Assembly (NCBI GenBank): GCA_965218865.1
Contig: CBDCME010000032.1
Span: 62,001-126,000 of the forward strand
From: CBDCME01 sp965218865
Lineage (GTDB): Bacteria > Pseudomonadota > Alphaproteobacteria > JAAXGF01
Direction: 5' to 3'
DNA: 64,000 nt
Under the pieces are notes generated by a model, which worked only from the letters and a program-made list of their open reading frames with translations, was not told the DNA's origin and ran no database searches. A program made the translations under genes and the position numbers. Numbering within the stretch: the stretch's first letter is position 1; each line of letters begins with the position of its first letter. Below are positions 17,323 to 26,505 of the stretch, piece by piece.

Positions 17323-18728
17323 ACGCTGTAGTAGAGCTTGTACTCGACGGGGTGCGGCGTGTTGTCGAGAGCCTCGAGCTCCGTCGCCTTCAGGGCGAGA
17401 AAACCGTCGATCATATCGTCCGTGAAGACCCCGCCCACTGTTAGGAATCCTCGATTCTTGTCGAGCGCCTCCAACGCCTCGCGAAGGCTCCCGCAAACGG
17501 TCGGGATCTTCTTGAGTTCCTTCGCCGGCAAATCGTAGAGGTTCTTGTCCGTCGGTTTGCCGGGATCGATCTTGTTCTTGATCCCGTCCAGACCGGCCAT
17601 CAACATCGCCGCGAAGGCCAGATAGGGATTGGCCGCGGGGTCGGGGAACCGGACCTCGACCCGTTTGGCCTTCGGATTCGCGTCGTGGGGAATACGGAAC
17701 GAGGCCGAACGGTTGCGGGCGGAATAGGCGAGCAATACGGGAGCCTCGAAACCCGGAACCAAACGTTTGTAGCTGTTGGTCGTCGGGTTCGTGAAGGCGT
17801 TGAGCGCCTTCGCGTGCTTGCGTAGCCCGCCGATATAATGGATGGCTTCGTCCGATAGATCGGCGTAGCCGTTGCCGGCGAAGACAGGTTTGCCTTTCTT
17901 CCAGAGTGATTGGTGGACGTGCATCCCTGAACCGTTGTCGCCGAATACGGGCTTGGGCATGAAGGTCGCGGTCTTGCCGTAGGAATGGGCGACGTTATGG
18001 ACCGCGTATTTGTAAATCTGGACGGCGTCGGCGGTTTTCAGCAAGGTTCCAAATCGAACCCCGAGTTCGTTTTGACTCGGTGCCACCTCGTGGTGGTGCT
18101 TTTCGACCTGCACCCCCATGTCCGCGATCACCGTCATCATCTCGGCCCGCAGATCACTCAACCAGTCGACCGGCGGAACCGGGAAATAACCGCCTTTCTC
18201 GGGCGGCCGGTGGCCCGCGTTGCCCTCGGGGAATTTGCGTCCGGAGACATAGGGACCCTCTTCCGAATCGATGGCGTAGAAAGTGTGGTTGACCGAAACA
18301 TCGAATCGTACGTCGTCGAAAACGAAGAACTCCGGTTCCGGCCCAAAATAGGCGGTGTCGGCGATCCCGGTATCGTTCATGTAGGCCTCGGCCCGATGCG
18401 CCACCGTGCGCGGGTCGCGTTCATAGCCCTCGCCCGTGGCCGGCACCAAGACGTCGCAAATCAGGACGACGGAGGCTTGGGCGGCAAAGGGATCGAGGGT
18501 CGCCGTCGTCGGGTCCGGCATTAGGGTCATGTCGGAATCGTCGATGTCCCGCCATCCGGAAATCGACGAGCCGTCGAACATGACGCCGTCACGAAATGTC
18601 GACTCGACGATGTCATCCGCCACAATGGCCAGATGCTGCCATTTTCCCCGCGGGTCGGTGAAACGAAGGTCCACGAATTTTGCTTCGTGTTCCTTGATCT
18701 TGTCTAGTACGGCTTTGACGTCGGACAT
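17319..18728 (-). CDS. glnA: Glutamine synthetase, type I
   Basis: This 469-residue type I glutamine synthetase makes glutamine from glutamate, ammonia and ATP. Metal- and ATP-site motifs are present (M-F-D-G-S-S-I-S-G-W, F-G-D-N-G-S-G-M-H, N-R-S-A-S-F-R-I-P, R-F-P-D-P-A-A-N-P-Y). The adenylylation tyrosine sits in K-N-L-Y-D-L-P near residue 398, so control by GlnE is expected. The C-terminus (Y-K-L-Y-Y-S-V) is complete, but its TAG stop comes from the adjoining 109-bp repeat. In most alphaproteobacteria a glnB gene precedes glnA; none is recognisable in the 533 bases upstream. Confidence 0.95.
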   Translation of the reverse strand: MSDVKAVLDKIKEHEAKFVDLRFTDPRGKWQHLAIVADDIVESTFRDGVMFDGSSISGWRDIDDSDMTLMPDPTTATLDPFAAQASVVLICDVLVPATGEGYERDPRTVAHRAEAYMNDTGIADTAYFGPEPEFFVFDDVRFDVSVNHTFYAIDSEEGPYVSGRKFPEGNAGHRPPEKGGYFPVPPVDWLSDLRAEMMTVIADMGVQVEKHHHEVAPSQNELGVRFGTLLKTADAVQIYKYAVHNVAHSYGKTATFMPKPVFGDNGSGMHVHQSLWKKGKPVFAGNGYADLSDEAIHYIGGLRKHAKALNAFTNPTTNSYKRLVPGFEAPVLLAYSARNRSASFRIPHDANPKAKRVEVRFPDPAANPYLAFAAMLMAGLDGIKNKIDPGKPTDKNLYDLPAKELKKIPTVCGSLREALEALDKNRGFLTVGGVFTDDMIDGFLALKATELEALDNTPHPVEYKLYYSV

Positions 18729-19261
18729 GGTTTGGTTATCCGTGAATGAGTGATCCCTAACGCATCAACGTGTCCGTCCGCGCGGACGGCCTCGAGAATG
18801 GCGTCGACGGCGGGTTCGGCGACCAAACCCCTAGGCTTCGAATACAGTAGTCCCCTGAACGCCGAACCGGCGAAACGCCATTTATGTTTCGTCAAGCGTT
18901 GAGGTGTTGGCGATCGATTCGATCGTTTTCGGCTTGATCGTCCCCCCGCCCGCCGTCGCACGATGACGTACTACCGATTTTCCCATAAACCAACCCCAAT
19001 CAACCACAGTGCCGGTTACATGCCAACCCCCTGCGTCACTCCCGAGACGGTTTTGCCTGGTTTGAGCTGCCGATACGATGTTTTCCGACCCGAATTCCCC
19101 CTCGAACATCCCGCGCCACGGCGGACAAGCGCTCACTCCTTTCGAACCGAGAAGTCGCGTGGATTTGCCCCGGGCTTGCGCCGATCGGGAGCTTTGGTCA
19201 TTTTGATCGTCGCCCCGGCGCGATTGGCGGCGGAGCGGACGGGCCTCCATGGGGAAACGCT
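18729..19261. other. Long divergent intergenic region between glnA and the broken aminotransferase
   Basis: These 533 bases hold no recognisable gene. Promoters for glnA (minus) and the aminotransferase (plus) should be here. A minus-strand frame at 18704-18961 reads L-V-A-E-P-A-V-D-A-I-L-E-A-V-R just upstream of glnA. It is faintly reminiscent of a PII-type C-terminus, but the match is too weak to call. Confidence 0.4.
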
Positions 19262-20437
19262 GTGAACACGGCCAACAACGTTTTGTCGGCTCACGGGACA
19301 ACGATTTTCAGCGTCATGTCGGCGCTCGCCGCCGAACACGGCGCGATCAACCTCGGCCAAGGCTTTCCCGACGAGGATGGTCCCGAGGACGTGCGCCAGG
19401 CCGCCGCCGAGGCGACCCGCGACGGTCCCAACCAATACCCGCCCCTGATGGGGCTTCCCGAGCTGCGCCGCGCGGTCGCCGACCACGACCGCCGGTTTTA
19501 TGGTCTAAATCTCGATTGGCGGCGCCAGGTCATGGTCACCTCCGGAGCCACCGAGGCGATCGCCAGTTGTCTGCTCGGACTGTTGAACCCCGGCGACGAG
19601 GCGGTCTTGTTCGAGCCTCTCTACGACAGCTATTTGCCCCTGGTCGAACTTGCCGGGGCGCGGGCCCGCCTGGTTCGTCTGGAGCCGCCCGAGTGGACCC
19701 TTTCGGAGCCGGCGTTGGCGGCGGCGATCGGCGACCGCACCCGAGTGATCGTCGTCAACAGCCCGATGAACCCCTCGGGAAAGCTTTTCAGCCTCTTTGA
19801 GTTGGAAATGATCGCCGAGACCATGCGCCGCCACGACATTGTCGTGGTCTGCGACGAGGTCTACTAGCATCTCGTTTTCGACGGCCGCGAGCACGTTCCC
19901 CTCATGACCTTGGCGGACATGAGCGACCGTTGCCTCCGTATCGGCTCCGCCGGCAAGACGTTTTCGTTGACGGGTTGGGAGGTCGGTTACGTCAGCGCCT
20001 CGGAGGACCTGGTGAAAACCGTTTCCCGGGCCCACCAATTCCTCACCTTCACGACGCCCCCCAGTCTCCAACGCGCGGTCGCCTACGGACTGGGCAAGGA
20101 CGCGGATTATTTTGCCGCCCTCGCCGGCGAGATGCAGCGCAAGCGCGACGCCTTGCGCGCCGGCCTCGAGGGGGTCGGTTTCGAGGTTCTCGACAGCGCC
20201 GGGACCTATTTCCTGAGTGCCGACTTCCGGCCCCTCGGCTTCACTGGCGACGACTTAACCTTTTGCCGCCGGATCACCACCGAGGCGGGGGTCGCGGCCG
20301 TTCCCGTCAGCGCTTTCTACCGCGACGCCGAGGTCCGCCATTTCGCCCGCTTCTGCTTTTGCAAGAAGGATGAGGTGCTGGCCGAGGCCATCGCCCGACT
20401 CGCCCGCTGGCAACCCTCCCCCGGCCCCCATCCTTGA
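19262..20437 (+). pseudogene. Class I/II aminotransferase interrupted by one in-frame TAG
   Basis: The frame encodes an aspartate-aminotransferase-fold enzyme of about 391 residues (G-Q-G-F-P-D ... Q-Y-P-P-L-M-G-L-P-E-L-R), like bacterial methionine/kynurenine aminotransferases. It is interrupted after V-C-D-E-V-Y by TAG at 19865-19867. The same frame continues directly with H-L-V-F-D-G and the PLP-lysine motif S-A-G-K-T-F-S-L-T-G-W. Relatives have Glu at the stop position (GAG to TAG), so a single substitution explains it. The first part (201 codons) lacks the PLP lysine and cannot be active alone. No other damage is seen, so the mutation looks recent. Confidence 0.85.
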
Positions 20438-20473
20438 CGACCGCCGGGCCGGCGATTAGTTAAAAGATTCGGC

Positions 20474-20551
20474 GGCGGGTGTAGCTCAGTTGGTTAGAGC
20501 GCCAGATTGTGGATCTGGAAGTCGCGGGTTCAAATCCCGTCACTCGCCCCA
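20474..20551 (+). tRNA. tRNA-His (anticodon GTG)
   Basis: The cloverleaf is complete: acceptor stem GGCGGGTG pairing with CACTCGCC, D-arm AGCTCAGTTGGTTAGAGC, anticodon loop TT-GTG-GA on a CCAGA/TCTGG stem, and T-arm GCGGG-TTCAAAT-CCCGT. CCA is encoded. The eighth acceptor pair is an encoded G-1 opposite C73, the classic HisRS identity element. An IS5-family element begins 21 bases downstream. Confidence 0.95.
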
Positions 20552-20572
20552 ATTATTTCAAGGGGTTACATA

Positions 20573-22137
20573 GTCGCCCGTGAAGAACGTGTAAGCGGCT
20601 GATGTTGGTAGCTCTTTCGGTTTGGCGAAGTAATCGGATTTGCAAGAAAACGGGTTTTGGGCCTGAAAAGCTTGCGATTTGAAATAATTGATTTTGGGGA
20701 TTCCCTTCCGTTGCGGAACGTGATTCTCTGCTCCCGTCGATTGGGATTGGAGAACTGTGATGAAGCCATCGCGCAAGGTGTCATCGGGAATAGAGGACCT
20801 GTTCCGCTCGCGGTTCGAAAACATCATCAACCTGCGCCACGAGTTGGTGGTGTTGGGGGGCCGGATCGCGTGGACTTTCTTCGACGAGACCTATGAAGCC
20901 TTGTATTTGGAGGAGGGTCGGCCGGGGGTCCCGACGCGGTTGATGGTTGGGCTGCACATCCTCAAGCATATGTTCGATCTCTCGGATGAGGAGGTCTGCG
21001 AGCGCTGGGTCTACGACCCATACTTCCAGTGCTTCTGCGGCGAAGAGTACTTTCAGCATGAGCTGCCCATGGAGCGCTCGTCGATGACCCGGTGGCGGGA
21101 CCGGATCGGGCCGGAAGGTTTGGAGAAGGTATTCCAGGAGAGCCTGGCCGTGGCCCACCGGGTGGGGGCGCTGCGGGAGAAGGACCTCGAGCGGGTGACG
21201 GTGGACACCACCGTACAAGAGAAGGCGATTGCCTTTCCGACCGACGCCAAACTGATGCAACGAGCCCGCGAGCGGCTGGTGCGACTGGCACGGGAGCACG
21301 GCATTGCCCTGCGTCAGTCCTATACCCGCCTGGGCAAGAGGGCGTTGATCATGCAAGGCCGCTACCGCCATGCCAAACAGCACAAGCGGGCCAACAAGGC
21401 CCTGCGCAAGCTCAAGACCTATCTCGGGCGCACCGTCCGCGACATCCGCCGCAAGACGGCCCAGGAGGAGAGCCTACGGGATACCTTCCGCCGCCCCTTG
21501 TGGCTGGCCGAGCGGGTGTCGACCCAGAAGCGGCGCGACCCCTTGCCCAAGGTCTATTCGCTCCACGCGCCCGAGGTCGAATGCATCGGCAAAGGGAAGG
21601 CGCACAAGCCGTACGAGTTCGGCTGCAAGGTCTCCGTGGCGGCGACCAATTCCCGCCCCCCCGGCGGCCAGTTCGTCGCCCACGTCAAGGCCTTCCACGG
21701 CAATCCCTATGATGGCCACACCTTGAGGCAGGTGATCGAAGAGATGGAACGCTGGACGGGGATATCGGCCGAGCGCATCTATGTCGACAAGGGATACCAG
21801 GGCCACGATTACCCCAACAAACACCGCGTCTTTAGATCAGGCCAGAAACGCAGCATCACGCCGACGATCAAGAAGGAGCTCAGGCGGCGCTCCGCCGTCG
21901 AGGCCGTGATCGGACATCTCAAGAGCGATGGCAGGCTGGGCGCAACTTCCTCAAAGGCCGCGACGGCGACAAGATCAACGCCATCCTCGCCGGCGCCGGC
22001 TACAACTACCGCCTTGTCCTCAAATGGCTGAGGCGTTTGTTTGTCCAAATCCTGGCCGCGCTCCTCAGCGACATCTCGCACCCCACCGCAAACCCAATCG
22101 CCGCTTCAGCTTGAAATCAGGGTTCTTCACGGACGAC
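20573..22137 (+). mobile_element. IS5-family element, copy 2 (1565 bp, frameshifted)
   Basis: It has the same termini as copy 1 and is 1 bp shorter. The left flank ends TACATA and the right flank begins TACCTA. It cuts off the last few codons of the minus-strand CxxC protein gene whose remains lie to its right. Confidence 0.9.
20760..22114 (+). pseudogene. IS5-family transposase with 1-base deletion (copy 2)
   Basis: It is nearly identical to the intact copies through residue about 393. One G is missing in a G run at about 21938-21940 (three Gs instead of four after GCAGGCT), which shifts the frame just after the D-G-R-L-G segment. The catalytic region is already encoded upstream, but the C-terminal 50 residues are lost. 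A unique S-to-L change (L-Y-L-E-E-G) is also present. Confidence 0.9.
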
Positions 22138-22381
22138 TACCTACTAGCAGCCCAGACTTGATCATTTCTTCGATTAGGAAGCGGAAACTCTCGGGATTTA
22201 ACACCAACCTTATGATTGCTCCGTGGTCGCTCCTATTTATTCGTTTTGTGACTCCGCTTCCTCCTGCGTTTTTCGCCAACCACCGTATCAAGTTATCTGC
22301 TTGCTCGCGGGGGCTGGGCAAAAACACCAATCGCAGGATACGCTTGATATCATCAAAACCGTATCGAGGGGGATACTCATC
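22138..22381 (-). pseudogene. C-terminal part of a CxxC protein gene split by two insertions
   Basis: On the minus strand this segment reads D-E-Y-P-P-R-Y-G-F-D-D-I-K-R-I-L ... E-M-I-K-S-G-L-L-V-G. It joins in frame to the N-terminal part at 24470-24719 when the intervening ISAs1-type element and one 10-bp duplication are removed. The C-terminus is cut by IS5-family copy 2. If that IS and one TAC are removed, the frame continues for about four codons and stops at TAA beside tRNA-His. The original protein was about 160 residues; its function is unknown. Confidence 0.8.
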
Positions 22382-22469
22382 CAGGGCTCGTTTTTTGTCC
22401 GCCAGTGATCAGGGTGAGGTGATCGCGGCGACTGAGCCATTTCATTCTCGGTGTGGCAGTGTGCCGGTC

Positions 22470-23031
22470 ATGGCGACGCTGCCGGTCTCGGATTCGTCCA
22501 TTGATTTGCGCGCGGTCACGGTGCGTCCGACCTGGGGCGCGCAGGAGCACCGGCGCTGGGACCGGTTGGTGGAGCAGCACCACTACCTGGCGTTCCACGG
22601 CGTCATCGGCAAGGGCCTGCGCCATGTCGCGGTGCATGGCGAGACCTGGCTCGCCACTGATCGGCTGGCAGCCCGGCGCGTTCAAGCTGGCGCGCGTGAT
22701 CGCTGGATCGGGTGGTCGGCCGAGCAGCAGTTCCGGCGTCTGCATCTGATCGCCAACAACTCGCGCTTCGTCATTCTGACGCCTGGCCGAGTGCCGAACC
22801 TGGCCTCCCGTGTGCTGGGGCTGAGCCTGCGGCAAGACTGTCTGAGGACATCCAGGCGGTGCACGGATATCCGGCTCTTCTGGCGGAGACGTTCGTGGAC
22901 GTCTCGCGATTTGCCGGCACCTGCTACCGCGCGTCGAAAACTGGCGCTCTCTGGGGCTGACGCGGGGCTTTGCCCGTGAGCCCGGAGGGGCAGCGCGCTG
23001 GCGCCACCACGGTCAGCCCAAGGAGGTCTTC
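22470..23031 (+). pseudogene. DUF4338 (DruA-like) protein of the ISAs1-type element, frameshifted
   Basis: The frame starts M-A-T-L-P-V-S and has the DUF4338 core L-V-E-Q-H-H-Y-L-A-F, D-R-W-I-G-W-S, R-L-H-L-I-A-N-N-S-R-F and V-P-N-L-A-S-R-V-L. At least four small indels break it: one extra base near 22652, one missing near 22688, two extra near 22833, and one extra near 22938. Reading through them recovers A-V-H-G-Y-P-A-L-L-A-E-T-F-V-D and G-Q-P-K-E-V-F-V just before the transposase. DUF4338 is the DruA domain of Druantia, but here it travels with an IS. Confidence 0.75.
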
Positions 23032-24247
23032 GTGTTCGGACTGACAGACGGCGCCCCCGAGGCGATGAGCCGTACCGGGATGCCGGCACACTGGAACGCC
23101 GAGCAGCACAGCGAGCCGATGGCCGCGCCCCGGCTGCGCAGCCTGTTCGAGTGTCTGGGTGAGGTGCCCGAGTACCGCCATGCCCGGGGCAAGCGCTATG
23201 GGCTCAACACCATTCTGGTGATCGCCGTCGCCGCCCGGCTTGCCGGATACCGGGGGGTGAACGCGTTCGCCCAGTTCGCCGCCCTGCTCTCCCAGGAGCA
23301 GCTCGAGGCGGTGGGTGCGTTCTGGAGCCCTTCCAAACAGCGCTACACCCCGCCCGCGATCACCACCTTCCACAAGACCCTCACCGCCCTGCCGCCAGAG
23401 ACCCTGGACAACGCGATTAGCCAGTGGACCGGCCAGCATGGCAGCGCGCACGCGCCGGTCGCCATGGACGGAAAGGATCTGCGCGGCGCCTCGAAGCAGA
23501 CCGAAGACGGGCGCAGGATGATGGTGGCGGCGGTCGAGCACGACACCGGCGTGGTCCTCGGGCAGGTCGAGGTCGACCGCAAGAGCAACGAAATCCCGGC
23601 CGTGCGCGAACTCTCCAGCGGCCTCGACCTCACAGGCCGGATCGTCACCATGGACGCGATGCACGCTCAGCACGAGACCGCGCGCTGCCTGCTCGGGCGT
23701 CGCGCCGACTACGTGATGAGCGCGGTCAAGGACAACCAGGAGATGATCTTCGAAGACCTCAAGGCGATCGACTTCAGCGATGCGCTCTGGCACGAAACCG
23801 TCGACAAGGGCCATGGCCGCATCGAGCGCCGACGCTGCGCCGTCGTCGACCTCTCCGCTGCCGAGTGGGACGGCTACGCCAACCTCCACGGGCGACGCCA
23901 GGCCATGCGCATCGAGCGCGAACGCGAGATCCTCAAGACCGGCAAGCGCAGCATCGAGGTGACCTGGAGCCTCACCTCGCTCGGCGCAGAGCGCGCCGGA
24001 CCCGAGGAGTTGCTCGAACTGGTGCGCAACCACTGGCTTGTATCGAGAACCGCCTGCACTACGTGCGCGACTTCACCTACGACGAAGACCGATGCCGGGC
24101 CTACGTGCGTCACCTGCCCAGAAATCTCGCCTGCTTGACCAACGCGGCCATCGCCATCGTGCGCTGCGACGGACGCTTCCGTTATCTGACCCGAGGCCAA
24201 CCGGCACTATGCCGCCCGGGCGCAGGAGGCCCTCGACGCGATCATGA
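23032..24247 (+). pseudogene. ISAs1-family transposase, 3' frameshifts
   Basis: The first 340 residues are intact. They comprise the DDE_Tnp_1-associated N-terminus (L-F-E-C-L-G-E-V-P-E-Y-R-H), the first catalytic Asp in A-M-D-G-K-D-L-R-G, the second in T-M-D-A-M-H-A-Q, and R-R-A-D-Y-V. After R-N-H-W the frame shifts near 24041. The expected I-E-N-R-L-H-Y-V-R-D and C-L-T-N-A-A-I-A-I-V continue in another frame, with a further extra base near 24190. The element is probably no longer autonomous. Confidence 0.85.
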
Positions 24248-24469
24248 CCGCGCCCATCGCCTGAGACAGCACGCCTCTCCCCCGGACCGGGACGTGCCGC
24301 CGAGCGGCGCGGGCGGACCGGTGTGCCTGTCGAATCCGAAAACGCCGTCCGGTGGCTTCGAGCAGTCCCCATGACGTCGTCGAGGCAAGCTCGGGGCTCC
24401 CCGAACCCCGTGCACCGAGCACGATCCCACTCATCCCGAACCCTCAACCGCGACTAAAAATTGTTCCTG

Positions 24470-24719
24470 GATACTCATCATTCTGTGCGTGACGTATGGA
24501 AAAGCTCAGGGCAGCGCGCAGCATATCGGCGCTCGTTTCCGACTCTCTCCAGTGATCTAGGGCTCCCGGGACGGAAAGGAAGCTACCGATGACATAGTCG
24601 CTGGTATAGAAGCGGCCGCAACGTGGACAATCGGTATCGACTAAACCATCCTCCGGCCGAGCATTTTGACTCAGTCGCCACCTGCAAACTGGACAAGACC
24701 CTCTATCATTCTCTTGCAT
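24470..24719 (-). pseudogene. N-terminal part of the split CxxC protein gene
   Basis: From ATG at 24719 the minus strand encodes M-Q-E-N-D-R-G-S-C-P-V-C ... D-T-D-C-P-R-C-G-R-F, two CxxC pairs that could bind zinc. It continues to R-H-A-Q-N-D-E-Y-P, where the ISAs1-type element interrupts it. A GTG at 24752 is an alternative start. Relics of the C-terminus are at 22138-22381. No named family is recognised. Confidence 0.75.
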
Positions 24720-25008
24720 CGCCCGGCCTCGGATGTTGCCGTAAGTCGTCACCTACAACTTGCTGTAGCACACACCAACAGATATTCGTACACAAAATCC
24801 ATGAACGTTGTGCTCTGGGAGGCACAAAGCGGGACAATCCCGCTGGGTACACGCGATCGTAATCGCGTTGGCCGCTTTTTCGCCCGGCTCGGATCGGGCG
24901 ACGATCCCCAAGGACAAGAAGGCCCGCGCCAAGCGAGATCAAATATTCGAGAGATCATCTCGAAATTTGTGATCGACCCACCAATTAGAATCGGAAAGCA
25001 ACGGATTG

Positions 25009-26417
25009 TGTCGATAACAAACTGAATTGACCGGTTTATGTACCATATGATTTGACCGCTTCTGTTGTGGATGTTGGCTCTGTGGGGAAGTGGTCAGGTC
25101 GGCGCAGCCGAGCTGTCCACTTATCCACAGAGCGCCGGCCGGTCGTGTCGAAGCGGATCACGCGGCCCGCCTTTCGCTGCTTTCGATCGGCGTGCCGTCT
25201 TTCTTGTAGCAGGCCAGCAGCGCGGGCCATGGAAGACGGCAAGGTCGCCGTCGGGATATTCGTGCACACTCACTTTGGCCTTGACGTAGTGGTGGCGATG
25301 GCGGCCTGCCGGGATCTGCAGGCTCAAGTTCTTGTAGCGCACCGTGTTGTCATTGCCGACCACACGGTCCTCCGGCACACAGAGGATGTCCGCCAGGTTG
25401 CCGGCGAACGGCACGAAGGCGGAGGCTGTGTCCTCGGCCGGCCGGGCGAAGCGGGCATTGTGGGCCGGCAGGAAGTCCTCTTTCAGGAACCGGTTGGCGG
25501 CCGCCATATCGGTGATGCCGGCGAGCTCGAGTTCCTGCGGCAGGCGTTTCTGCAGGGTGCCGAACATGCGCTCCGAGCGGCCCCGGGCCTCCGGCGAATA
25601 GGCCGGGATCAGCTCAATACCGAGTTGCTGCAGGGCACGTCCGACCTGGGTTGGATTGTCCTTGTCGACCTTGCCGCCGGCCTCCGGCGTGTGCCAATAG
25701 TGCGAGGCCCGGTCTGCATAAAGCGAGCAGAACAGCCCCATGGCCGACCCCACCTCCAGCAGCGCCACAAAGCTCGACATGGTGCCCTCCTCGGCGACGA
25801 AGAAGGCGGAATAGATCTCCGAAGTGGCATCGTCCATGGTCACGATCAGGTCCCAGTACTGACCCGGCACCCATTGGTGCGTGGAGCCGTCCTGGTGCAA
25901 CATCATGCCGACCATCGGCCGGCGCGGCCGCTTGCGGCGGTGCACGCCGCGCCGCGGCGCCGGCGCGATCCGGCCGTGCGCCTGGAGCGTCAGCCGCACC
26001 CAGTTGTAACTGCGCGTGACGTCGTGCTTTGCAACCAGCTTCTCCCAGAAGTGCCAGGCGGTGAAATCGCCGGTACCTGGTATCGAACAGACCCAACAGT
26101 GCCACCACTTCGTCGACCCCGGCGCGGCGCGCGGAAACCCGACCCAGGCGGCGGTCGTAAAGACCCTCCGCGCCCTCGGCCTCAAAGCGATCGCGCCAGC
26201 GTCGGAACGTGCGCTCGGACATGCCAGGATCTCGGCTGCCTCCAGCTGGCTCAACTCGACCCCTGTAGGTGCGTCCGCTTAAACCTCATCGAACTTCATC
26301 AATCTCAACCCCTGTAACTGCTCTGTCCGGCGCATCAGCTCCTCCACTTTCTGGAGGAGTTCTAATGCCGGACAGATCATTTGTTACATTGACCGGCCAT
26401 ATCACGTGTTATCGACA
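25009..26417 (-). mobile_element. ISNCY/ISDol1-type element with 16-bp direct repeats
   Basis: The termini are exact inverted repeats: TGTCGATAACA at 25009-25019 and TGTTATCGACA at 26407-26417. The flanks are exact direct repeats of GGAAAGCAACGGATTG (24993-25008 and 26418-26433), so the target was duplicated over 16 bases. It inserted about 70 bp upstream of msrA and may separate that gene from its promoter. Confidence 0.85.
25121..26254 (-). pseudogene. ISNCY (ISDol1-type) transposase, frameshifted
   Basis: The minus strand encodes an rve-like DDE core: H-Q-D-G-S-T-H-Q-W, T-M-D-D-A-T-S-E-I-Y, and S-P-E-A-R-G-R-S-E-R-M-F-G-T-L-Q-K-R-L. The N-terminal helix-turn-helix (M-S-E-R-T-F-R-R-W-R-D-R-F-E-A-E-G-A-E-G-L-Y) is in a different frame between about 26220 and 26075. 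Further upstream M-K-F-D-E-V runs into a stop. At least two indels therefore break the gene. Confidence 0.8.
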
Positions 26418-26505
26418 GGAAAGCAACGGATTGTTTGCCGGCCGACTGGATGTGGCTAAACTCGTCCGCCACGCGGCTGGCGTCGCTGGTTAGGAGATTT
26501 CCCTT

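Larger units (their letters stand above)
22382..24469 (+). mobile_element. ISAs1-family element carrying a DUF4338 gene, with 10-bp target duplication
   Basis: The element starts CAGGGCTCG and ends GTTCCTG, weak inverted repeats that open CAGG/CCTG, with a T-rich inner block shared by both ends. It is flanked by direct repeats of GATACTCATC at 22372-22381 and 24470-24479, as expected for ISAs1-type transposition. It carries two consecutive reading regions, a DUF4338 (DruA-like) protein and an ISAs1 transposase, both damaged by several small indels. Confidence 0.88.

Noticed and set aside
18704..18961. Possible remnant of glnB upstream of glnA
   Set aside because: Only a few residues (L-V-A-E-P-A-V-D-A-I-L-E-A-V-R) faintly resemble a PII C-terminus. 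The T-loop and nucleotide-binding motifs are absent.
19865..19867. Pyrrolysine or selenocysteine insertion at the aminotransferase TAG
   Set aside because: Relatives have glutamate here, there is no pyl or sel gene in the window, selenocysteine uses TGA, and a simple nonsense mutation suffices.
22470..24247. Druantia anti-phage system
   Set aside because: Only a damaged DUF4338 (DruA-like) frame is present, inside an IS with its own transposase. None of the other Druantia proteins, including the large helicase, is present.
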